Of a DNA stretch of 5,043 nucleotides, positions 1 to 5,043 are shown in pieces; position 1 is the first letter of the stretch, and the number at the start of each line of letters is the position of its first letter. The stretch covers positions 1 to 5,043 of the forward strand of contig JAMOPK010000408.1 of assembly GCA_027064565.1 (NCBI GenBank), read 5' to 3'. The notes beneath the pieces are model-generated. The model made no database searches. It had not been told where the DNA came from and saw only the letters and a program-made list of their open reading frames with translations. A program made the translations under genes and the position numbers. This DNA comes from Caldifarciminota bacterium (GTDB taxonomy: Bacteria; Hydrothermota; Hydrothermia; B15-G9).

Positions 1-789
1 TTCGGCTGCCCTGTGGGACTCAAGCTCAAAGACATAGTCGTCCCTGTGCGGCCCCACGAGCGAGAAGCCCCGTCTGATCTCCTCGGGCAGAACCGAGTCC
101 AGTTCTTCATTGGTAAGTTTTTCGACGGAAGGGACATATCTCAGGTCCCCTTCCTTACCGACAAGCCTCAGAACCATCCCGGAAAACCGTTCGCTCAAGG
201 ACTCGACGAATTTCCTGCGCTCCTCAATGAGCCTGTTGCCGTAGTGCATCATCCTCGCGTTAATCGCCCTCAATATCCGCTCGTCCGGCTCATTTTTTAG
301 GACGAAATTCTTTTGTTCCACGATGTTGCGGTAGTCGAGCAGCGTTCTGAAGTAGTCGGGTGAAAAAGTGGAGATGAAGCGGTCAAACCTTTTCCGCCGA
401 AAGGACGGTGCCCCATCGATAAGCTCGTGGTCATGGTGTGACACGACGAAACTCACGAAAGTGGCAAAAAGCTCGCTATAACTTTTTATCGGATGCGAAT
501 CGATCTCAATCCGTTTTCGATTCGATGCAAGCGCTATTTTGATAACGTGTCTGGTGATTTCGTCGGCGACTGTCCCCTCGACCACCATGAAATCGGTACC
601 CCACCGCACCAATCCCCTGTCCTGAACTCCGCGAAAGGATCGCGGGATGGACAGGTAAGCGATGGCTTCGAGGAGATTGGTCTTTCCGATACCGTTGGGA
701 CCGACGACGACATTTAATCCATCGGCAAATTCAAGACTTAACTCGGTTAAGTTTCTAAAATTCACGACATTTATTTTCTCAATTCGCAT
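1..789 (-). CDS. recF: DNA replication/repair protein RecF, N-terminal 263 residues (3' end outside window)
   Basis: RecF is a cytosolic SMC/ABC-like ATPase that binds DNA at gapped or stalled forks and, with RecO and RecR, helps load RecA. The visible protein starts MRIEKINVVNFRNL, the usual RecF first strand. It then has a Walker A loop GPNGIGKTN (residues 30-38, catalytic K36) followed by LLEAI, a SIPRSFRG segment matching the family's GRSxR region, and GPHRDD (246-251), a RecF hallmark. RecF is usually about 350-380 residues, so roughly the last 100, including the ABC signature and Walker B, lie beyond the left edge. The frame is open to base 1. The start is well fixed: an in-frame stop lies only 12 nt upstream (799-801) and the conserved N-terminus begins at once. 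No Shine-Dalgarno precedes the ATG. The segment usually resembling FSPEDLxLIKGxP reads VVSHHDHELIDGAP here, a divergent version. No dnaN or gyrB neighbour is seen. The identification is firm. Confidence 0.93.
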   Translation of the reverse strand, partial: MRIEKINVVNFRNLTELSLEFADGLNVVVGPNGIGKTNLLEAIAYLSIPRSFRGVQDRGLVRWGTDFMVVEGTVADEITRHVIKIALASNRKRIEIDSHPIKSYSELFATFVSFVVSHHDHELIDGAPSFRRKRFDRFISTFSPDYFRTLLDYRNIVEQKNFVLKNEPDERILRAINARMMHYGNRLIEERRKFVESLSERFSGMVLRLVGKEGDLRYVPSVEKLTNEELDSVLPEEIRRGFSLVGPHRDDYVFELESHRAAE

Positions 790-795
790 GTCGAA

Positions 796-823
796 ATTTT
801 AATCCCAATTGCGGCTCTTGCAA
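796..823 (-). promoter_or_regulatory. Candidate recF promoter predicting a leaderless start
   Basis: Reading leftward, TTGCAA (818-823) is followed after 16 bp by TAAAAT (796-801), which matches the sigma-70-type -10 at 5 of 6 positions. The usual seven-base step from the last -10 base puts transcription start at 789, the A of the recF ATG. This fits the absence of any Shine-Dalgarno. The region is AT-rich, so a chance match is possible. Confidence 0.4.
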
Positions 824-846
824 AACACAGCTTTTTTGCCTATCAT
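818..846 (+). promoter_or_regulatory. Candidate sigma-70-type promoter for the small ORF-barrel-regulator operon
   Basis: TTGCAA (818-823, four of six matches to TTGACA) is separated by the ideal 17 bp from TATCAT (841-846, five of six matches to TATAAT). It would start transcripts near 853, giving an 87-nt leader before the small gene at 940. A possible alternative is an extended -10, TGATATAGG at 891-899, which has no convincing -35 and would give a much shorter leader. The -35 is shared with the opposite-strand recF promoter candidate. Confidence 0.45.
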
Positions 847-852
847 AAACAC

Positions 853-939
853 AACAATTTGGTGTTTTTCTAAAAATTTGTTTCTTCCTTTGATATAGGA
901 AGCTTGGGTGATAAGCTGGTCGGCTAAAGGAGGATCGGA
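853..939 (+). promoter_or_regulatory. 5' leader with alternative pairings around the Shine-Dalgarno
   Basis: The predicted leader ends in a strong Shine-Dalgarno, AAAGGAGG at 926-933, six nt before the ATG at 940. CTTCCTTT (884-891) can pair with all eight bases of AAAGGAGG (seven Watson-Crick pairs and one G-U), hiding the site. The same stretch can instead form a local hairpin, CTTCCT (884-889) with AGGAAG (897-902), leaving the site free. A third short hairpin, AGCTT (901-905) with AAGCT (913-917), is compatible only with the first arrangement. No known riboswitch or leader family is recognised. The pairing is observed; a switching function is inferred. Confidence 0.3.
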
Positions 940-1071
940 ATGAAACTTGGTGGTTGGATCATGATGATAACTTACTGGACCCTTGTAATAGGGTTAGTTG
1001 TGTTTTCGTTTTACAAATTGTTGACGACCGAAAATCGTTTTGAAGATAAAGAAGAAAAATCGTCTGAATAG
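940..1071 (+). CDS. Small single-pass membrane protein, 43 aa, function unknown
   Basis: This 43-residue ORF begins MKLGGWIMMITYW, has one hydrophobic segment at about residues 5-28 (rich in I, M, V, L, F and W), and ends in a short, highly charged tail of E, D, K and R (about 31-43). The layout predicts a single transmembrane helix with a charged soluble tail. The TM plus positively charged residues just after it (K26, R33) suggests a cytoplasmic C-terminus, but topology is not certain. Reality as a gene is supported by AAGGAGG at 927-933, six nt before the ATG, and by coding through to TAG in a region that otherwise has no gene. It lies 55 bp upstream of the barrel-protein gene on the same strand with no terminator between them, so it is probably first in the operon. 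A GGW start followed by one helix resembles short uncharacterised membrane proteins I recall from other bacteria, but I cannot confirm that. No function can be assigned. Confidence 0.72.
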   Translation: MKLGGWIMMITYWTLVIGLVVFSFYKLLTTENRFEDKEEKSSE

Positions 1072-1086
1072 GGGACACAGTTGGGC

Positions 1087-1111
1087 ATAATTTTCGGAAA
1101 CCGAAAATTGT
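1087..1111 (+). promoter_or_regulatory. Perfect inverted repeat next to the Shine-Dalgarno of the barrel gene
   Basis: AATTTTCGG (1089-1097) and CCGAAAATT (1101-1109) are perfect reverse complements around an AAA loop. RNA pairing can extend by a U-G pair (1088/1110) and an A-U pair (1087/1111), giving 11 pairs. The hairpin ends just before the Shine-Dalgarno AAGGAGGT (1113-1120) of the gene at 1127. No T-run follows, so it is not a typical terminator. It could stabilise the barrel mRNA, affect initiation, or be a protein-binding operator in DNA. The repeat is certain; the role is unknown. Confidence 0.5.
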
Positions 1112-1126
1112 CAAGGAGGTCATTAA

Positions 1127-2365
1127 ATGAAAAGAAGCGTGGGTGTATTGTTGTTTATTGTTTTGATGGGCACTCCCCTTTATGCCCAGTTCGATAACAT
1201 CGGCGTCGGTGGCGGACTCGGGCTCATCTCCATCGGTGATACGCTCTGGTTCGACATGAGGTTGAACACGGAGCTATCCATCGGGAAGCTTGGCGTCGGC
1301 CTTGATGTCCCCGTCAGGATAAACCCTACATACGGGATCAGGAAAGGCGATTGGGAATCCCAGAAAATCATCGGCAACATCGTCAAATATGTCAGATGGG
1401 GCCAGATGGGTGACCCGTTCCATTTCCGTGTCGGCGCTCTTTACAACTCTACCCTCGGGCACGGGTTCATCATGTATAACTACAACAACAGATTGCGTGA
1501 ATACGATGACCCGAAGATTGGGCTGGAGTTGAGCGCCATTATCGGACCCGTCGGTTTTGAGTTCATTAATTCCGATTTCGGAAGGTTGGGAGTTATGGGA
1601 TTCAGAGGCCTAATAAGACCCATGCCCCAGTCCGTCCCGATAATCCGTAACTTCGAGATTGGTGCAGCCATCGTCAATGACTTCAATCCCGGCGAACCCG
1701 ACACAACTTTGCCTCAGGTGACGGTCTGGGGTGCGGACGCCGGACTGCCAATCCTGAAACTCAGTTTCTTAAGGTTCGGCCTCTACGGCGATTACGCTCA
1801 GATAAAAGATGCGGGACATGGATTCGCATACGGTGCGGCACTGACTGTGCCCAACATCTTGGGGGTGCTTGAGTTCAACGCCAAACTTGAGCAGAGGAAC
1901 CTGTCGGAGCACTTCCTGCCTTCCTATTTCGATGGCATGTATGAGGTGGACAAAGCAACGAAATTCGCTCGTCTGGACTCCATCACCGAGCCGGTCAAAG
2001 GCACCTTTGGCGAGCTTGCCGGCACAGTGCTTGGCAAGATTCAGGTCGCCGGCAACTATTTCCATCAGGACGATGTCCCCGGCTCAGGCGTGCTGAACAT
2101 CGAGGCCACAACCGGCAAAGCGATCCCGGTTCTGACCGCCAATTTCAGATACCACAAGGACGGCATCGAGAAACTCAAGGAAGTGTTCACTGTTAACGAT
2201 CGCTCCTACTTCATCTTCGAGGGTGGATACAGGATTTACCCGTTCCTGACGATTTACCTCTCGATGCGCAGATCCTTCACCTATGACGAGGCAACCGGAA
2301 CATACATTTCTCAGGACACTTACGGAACAAGACTTGAATTTTCATGGAATTTCGGGGGCAACTAA
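1127..2365 (+). CDS. Probable outer-membrane beta-barrel protein with signal peptide, uncharacterised
   Basis: The 412-residue product starts with a classic Sec signal peptide: KR, a hydrophobic core of about residues 5-16, then PLYA before Q21, so signal peptidase I cleavage after A20 is likely. The mature part has no long hydrophobic helix. It is glycine- and aromatic-rich and alternates in short strand-like stretches (for example LGVGLDVPVRI, FHFRVGALYN, LRFGLYGDYAQ, YFIFEGGYRIY, LTIYLSMRRSF). It closes with RLEFSWNF before a GGN tail. This alternation and the aromatic final strand are typical of outer-membrane beta-barrels inserted by BAM; the F is fourth from the end rather than terminal. 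Enzyme, porin or transporter family was not recognised, so transport or structural roles are both open. The start is supported by AAGGAGGT at 1113-1120, six nt before the ATG. The gene follows the small membrane-protein gene and overlaps the regulator gene by 22 nt, which suggests co-transcription. Confidence 0.85.
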   Translation: MKRSVGVLLFIVLMGTPLYAQFDNIGVGGGLGLISIGDTLWFDMRLNTELSIGKLGVGLDVPVRINPTYGIRKGDWESQKIIGNIVKYVRWGQMGDPFHFRVGALYNSTLGHGFIMYNYNNRLREYDDPKIGLELSAIIGPVGFEFINSDFGRLGVMGFRGLIRPMPQSVPIIRNFEIGAAIVNDFNPGEPDTTLPQVTVWGADAGLPILKLSFLRFGLYGDYAQIKDAGHGFAYGAALTVPNILGVLEFNAKLEQRNLSEHFLPSYFDGMYEVDKATKFARLDSITEPVKGTFGELAGTVLGKIQVAGNYFHQDDVPGSGVLNIEATTGKAIPVLTANFRYHKDGIEKLKEVFTVNDRSYFIFEGGYRIYPFLTIYLSMRRSFTYDEATGTYISQDTYGTRLEFSWNFGGN

Positions 2366-3693
2366 CGGATAAGACCAGAATTCTGATAGTTGAGGATGAG
2401 GAGCTCCAGCGCATGGAGCTCCTCGATTTTTTAAGGGAAAGCGGATTCGACGCTGAGGGCGTCGGAAGCGGCAGAGAGGCGCTCGAAAAGGTGCGTCAGG
2501 AGACGTTCGACGTCGCCATCATCGACAGAAAACTGCCCGATTTCGAGGGCGTCGAGTTGCTGAAGCAATTGAAATCCATCGATCCCACGATAGATGCCGT
2601 TATCGTCACGGCCTACGGCACAATAGACACGGCTGTGGCCGCCATAAAGGCCGGGGCATACGATTACCTCACCAAGCCCATCGACATCGAGGAGCTGATC
2701 CTGAGGCTCAATCACATCGTCGAAAAGCGCAGGATGGAGACCGAGCTGAGAATCCTGAAGGAGGAGCTTGCCGAGAAATACAGCCTCGACTTCGTTTTCG
2801 AGAGCGGTGCGATGAAGGAGATCATGGAGATGGTGAGGAGGGTCGCCCCGACCTCGGCAACTGTGCTTATCACAGGCGAGAGCGGCACGGGCAAAGAAGT
2901 CCTCGCCCGCATCATCCACCATCTTTCGGGAAGGAGCGGCAGGTTCGTGGCGGTCGCCTGCCCATCGATACCTGAAACACTGCTTGAGGCCGAGCTGTTC
3001 GGCTACGAACGAGGGGCGTTTACCGGGGCCACCACATCGAAGCCCGGCAAATTTGAGCTCGCGCACCGGGGCACCATCTTTTTGGATGAGATCGGAGAGA
3101 TGCCTTTGTTCGCACAGGCCAAACTGCTGCGCGTGCTTCAGGAGCACGAGATTGAAAGGTTGGGCGGGACAAGGCCTAAAAAGGTGGACGTTCGGGTCAT
3201 TGCGGCGACCAACCGCGACCTCGAAAAGCTTGTGGCTGAAGGTAAATTTCGAGCAGACCTGTTCTATCGCCTCAACGTTGTCCACATCCACATCCCGCCC
3301 CTCAGGGAGCGAAGGGAGGACATCCTGCCTCTCGCCAACTATTTCCTGAAGAAGTTTACGAAAAACATGCACAAACAGATCGAAGGCTTCTCAAGGCAAG
3401 CGGTGGAACAGCTCATCGCTTACGATTGGCCCGGCAACGTTCGAGAACTGGAAAACGCCATCGAGAGGGCCGTTGTCCTCGCCAGAACCAACCTTATTCT
3501 GCCTGAGGACCTGCCTATTTCGCCGGCCAGCCCTCCGCAATCAGAAAGTTTGAGGCTGGAGGACGTCGAGAAGCGCCACATCGAGATGGTGCTGCGCAGG
3601 ACGGGCTGGAACATCTCACGCGCGGCGGAACTCCTGGGCATACACCGAAACACGCTGCGCGAGAAGATCAAAAAATACGGCCTCAGGCGCTGA
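2344..3693 (+). CDS. NtrC-family sigma-54-dependent response regulator (REC-AAA+-Fis HTH)
   Basis: This 449-residue cytosolic protein is predicted to activate sigma-54 RNA polymerase after phosphorylation. A receiver domain (about 12-126) has acidic residues E17 and D18, the phosphoacceptor D61 in DVAIIDRKLP, T89 and K111 in the KP turn. A helical linker follows (about 127-147). The AAA+ domain (about 150-380) has Walker A GESGTGKE (178-185), the sigma-54-contacting GAFTGA loop (224-229), Walker B GTIFLDE (243-249), sensor I ATN (288-290), arginines R303 and R309 in the FRADLFYR segment, and WPGNVREL (362-369). A Fis-type helix-turn-helix ends the protein (about 405-447, including NISRAAELLGIHRNTL). 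All key residues are present, so it should be active. No Shine-Dalgarno precedes the ATG and no other start codon exists before the receiver domain, so translation may be coupled to the barrel gene. A terminator-like hairpin lies at codons 19-30. No histidine kinase is in the window; specific symbols such as atoC or zraR cannot be justified. Confidence 0.95.
   Translation: MEFRGQLTDKTRILIVEDEELQRMELLDFLRESGFDAEGVGSGREALEKVRQETFDVAIIDRKLPDFEGVELLKQLKSIDPTIDAVIVTAYGTIDTAVAAIKAGAYDYLTKPIDIEELILRLNHIVEKRRMETELRILKEELAEKYSLDFVFESGAMKEIMEMVRRVAPTSATVLITGESGTGKEVLARIIHHLSGRSGRFVAVACPSIPETLLEAELFGYERGAFTGATTSKPGKFELAHRGTIFLDEIGEMPLFAQAKLLRVLQEHEIERLGGTRPKKVDVRVIAATNRDLEKLVAEGKFRADLFYRLNVVHIHIPPLRERREDILPLANYFLKKFTKNMHKQIEGFSRQAVEQLIAYDWPGNVRELENAIERAVVLARTNLILPEDLPISPASPPQSESLRLEDVEKRHIEMVLRRTGWNISRAAELLGIHRNTLREKIKKYGLRR
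2398..2432 (+). terminator. Intrinsic terminator-like hairpin inside the start of the response regulator gene
   Basis: GAGGAGCTCC (2398-2407) and GGAGCTCCTC (2415-2424) are perfect reverse complements around a seven-base loop, AGCGCAT. The outermost loop bases A and T can also pair, giving 11 pairs. Two bases later come six T residues (2427-2432). A GC-rich stem plus a U-tract is the standard Rho-independent terminator form. It lies 33 nt after the barrel stop codon and 55 nt into the regulator ORF. The U-tract uses TTT TTA for F29-L30; I found no other in-frame TTA in this gene, which otherwise uses CTC, CTG, CTT and TTG. It may end the barrel mRNA, with read-through into the regulator when translation opens the stem. 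Termination efficiency is not known. Confidence 0.6.
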
Positions 3694-3694
3694 A

Positions 3695-5043
3695 TTATTC
3701 CCCCGGAATCGGCATCTTCATATACCACGCATCCGTGGCGGACTGCTGCTGGCCGGTTGAAATGATGTCTATCCCGTTTGAACTCAGGAAATTGATGAAC
3801 TCCAGCCTGTCAACGCTGTTCATCGCTCGAATCGCAGGCTCGCTCACCCGATAAACCGTCACCGTATCACCGGCCTTGAGACATGCATTGACGTAACTCT
3901 TCATGAAATCGAGAAAATAGCCTGGTAACGTATCAAGCTTCATAATCTGCTGATAAGCGGTGTCGAACTGGGCCATGGATGTGGAATAGTCGTTCAGTCT
4001 CAGGTAATTCTTTGCTATGTAAAACCGGATCTCAGGCTCAAGAGCGGTGTCTTTAATCGCAATTGCCCTGTGGAGCGCAAAGTTATAGGCAGAGATAGCT
4101 TTGTAATAAAGTCCGTATTTTTCGTAAGTTCTGGCGATTTCTGCGAACACTGACGGCAAAAGCTGGTAATAACGCTTGCTGGCTATGCTCAGCAGTGTGT
4201 CAAGAATCGGCTCAACATCGATTGCGTTCAATTTCCCACGCACAACTTCAAACGACCTGAAAGTCAGGGTATCGAATGGGATAACGCGCACGAGCCTGCC
4301 CAGCAACTCGATTGCGTCGGACTTACTTATATCGGCCGAGGATAGCGCATTGAAGATCAAAACCGGGGTGTAACGGTTGTCCGGATGCTCGGCAGAGAAT
4401 TTGAGGGCAAAATCCACAAGTCCCGCGTATTCTCCCATGTTGTAGCGGATGTATTCGATGGAATATGTCACATCTGACCGTTCGTCAGAAGTTAATCCGT
4501 TGGTCTTCAGGGCATTCTGGTAATAGTTGAGGGCTAATTGCAGGGAGTCCATCGAAAGATAGATGTCACCCAGCGCCTTGTAGGATAGTGCCCTGTATCT
4601 CCGATTGTCGGAACGTGAGGCGTATTTCAAATAGCGAATGGCCCTATCAAGGCTCCTCCCGGTTTTGTAAAACGCCATTCCAAGGTAATATGAGGCCTCA
4701 TAGGAGTAAACGGAGTGCCGGGTCAAAGGAGAAAGCAGGGTGATCGCCTTGTCATAATCTCCGAGGTAATAAGCGCTTCTGCCGCCGCCAAACAAGAAAT
4801 CCTCATAATGCTCGCTGTTCGGATAATACGATGCGCCATACTCAAAAAGCCGCTCGGCGTCGTAATGGTCCCAGATGCGGTAATACGCTGTGGCCTTGAG
4901 GAATAGCACATCGTCGGCGAGGTCTTCGGTGATTTCTTTCAGGCTATCCAGCATCGCTATAGCTTTTTGCACCATTTTCCGGCGAGCAGGATCATGCCAA
5001 GGCAACCGGGAGGCCTTCTCTATCAGTATCTCAGCCCTCTTAA
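3695..5043 (-). CDS. TPR-repeat protein, C-terminal about 448 residues (5' end outside window)
   Basis: The visible part is alpha-helical and built from tetratricopeptide-type helix pairs, which usually form protein-binding scaffolds. Numbering from the first full codon at the right edge, TPR-like units lie near 43-75, 79-112 (RSAYYLGDYDKAI), 114-146 (YYLGMAFYKTG), 149-182 (KALGDIYLSMDSLQLALNYY), 297-329 (IARTYEKYGLYYKAI) and 335-367. A less repetitive helical stretch lies between about 183 and 296, and the protein ends DAWYMKMPIPGE. No transmembrane segment, enzyme motif or other domain was found. The reading frame continues upstream through KRAEILIEKASR to the window edge, so an apparent TTG start at 5003-5005 is not the true start; any signal peptide is not visible. 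It converges on the regulator with a one-base gap between stops. It may be an envelope or assembly scaffold, by analogy with BamD/YbgF-like TPR proteins, but no function can be assigned. Confidence 0.87.
   Translation of the reverse strand, partial: KRAEILIEKASRLPWHDPARRKMVQKAIAMLDSLKEITEDLADDVLFLKATAYYRIWDHYDAERLFEYGASYYPNSEHYEDFLFGGGRSAYYLGDYDKAITLLSPLTRHSVYSYEASYYLGMAFYKTGRSLDRAIRYLKYASRSDNRRYRALSYKALGDIYLSMDSLQLALNYYQNALKTNGLTSDERSDVTYSIEYIRYNMGEYAGLVDFALKFSAEHPDNRYTPVLIFNALSSADISKSDAIELLGRLVRVIPFDTLTFRSFEVVRGKLNAIDVEPILDTLLSIASKRYYQLLPSVFAEIARTYEKYGLYYKAISAYNFALHRAIAIKDTALEPEIRFYIAKNYLRLNDYSTSMAQFDTAYQQIMKLDTLPGYFLDFMKSYVNACLKAGDTVTVYRVSEPAIRAMNSVDRLEFINFLSSNGIDIISTGQQQSATDAWYMKMPIPGE

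Noticed and set aside
13..717. Two plus-strand open frames (13-300 and 493-717) within the recF region
   Set aside because: They are shadows of recF, whose minus-strand frame shows Walker A, GPHRDD and full-length family similarity.
847..869. AAACAC/GTGTTT inverted repeat with trailing T residues as a terminator
   Set aside because: The stem is AT-rich, six pairs long with a nine-base loop, and no upstream plus-strand gene would need it.
1087..1111. Inverted repeat before the barrel gene as an intrinsic terminator of the small gene
   Set aside because: There is no T-run after the stem; a Shine-Dalgarno follows immediately instead.
1286..1304. TTGGC...CCTTGA stretch resembling a sigma-54 -24/-12 promoter
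   Set aside because: The essential GC of the -12 element is missing and the site is inside the barrel coding region far from any gene start.
2431..3372. 313-codon open frame on the minus strand opposite the response regulator
   Set aside because: It is an antisense shadow of a clear NtrC-family gene with all motifs intact; the translated product has no recognisable domain and no ribosome-binding site.
3669..3690. Possible terminator for the TPR gene on the minus strand (GCC-TGA-GGC followed by a six-T run)
   Set aside because: The T-run is good but the stem has only three contiguous pairs, too weak to call, and the bases are constrained by the regulator's C-terminal codons.
3725..3738. CCACG-CATC-CGTGG hairpin just past the regulator stop as its terminator
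   Set aside because: The stem has only five pairs and no T-run follows on either strand; it lies inside the TPR coding sequence.
5003..5005. TTG as the start codon of the TPR gene
   Set aside because: The same frame continues upstream in coding-like helical sequence (KRAEILIEKASR) to the window edge with no stop and no Shine-Dalgarno before the TTG, so the gene is simply cut off.

Overview
The window looks like a chromosomal segment of a diderm (Gram-negative-type) bacterium. The evidence is a secreted protein with an outer-membrane beta-barrel ending and a sigma-54-dependent (NtrC-type) response regulator. Nothing in it is phage, plasmid, IS or CRISPR. Mixed base composition, a recF without visible dnaA/dnaN neighbours, and two unclassifiable envelope-type proteins give an impression of an uncultured candidate phylum (WOR-3/Zixibacteria/KSB1-like), but the sequence alone does not prove this.

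Layout. (i) 1-789, minus strand: the first 263 residues of RecF, cut off by the left edge. (ii) 790-939: a 150-bp divergent promoter region. (iii) 940-3693, plus strand: a probable three-gene operon. It holds a 43-residue single-pass membrane protein (940-1071), a signal-peptide-bearing probable outer-membrane beta-barrel protein (1127-2365), and an NtrC-family regulator (2344-3693) whose start overlaps the barrel gene by 22 nt. (iv) 3695-5043, minus strand: a TPR-repeat protein converging on the regulator with one base between the stop codons. Its reading frame is open through the right edge, so its start is not in the window.

The most noteworthy signals are regulatory. A perfect 10-bp GC-rich inverted repeat followed by six T residues lies inside the first codons of the regulator gene (2398-2432), 33 nt past the barrel-protein stop. 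It has the form of an intrinsic terminator and would let the barrel mRNA end there unless the regulator is being translated. In the divergent region, a self-complementary TTGCAA (818-823) can serve as -35 for promoters in both directions. The leftward promoter predicts a start exactly at the A of the recF ATG, and recF has no Shine-Dalgarno, so a leaderless recF mRNA is plausible. The rightward leader has a pyrimidine-rich segment that can either form its own hairpin or pair with the AAAGGAGG ribosome-binding site of the small gene. These RNA and promoter proposals are read from sequence only and remain inferences.

How the genes may work together: the small membrane protein, barrel and regulator probably share a transcript, with the regulator held at lower level. 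No partner histidine kinase and no sigma-54 promoter were seen, so the regulator's input and targets are unknown.
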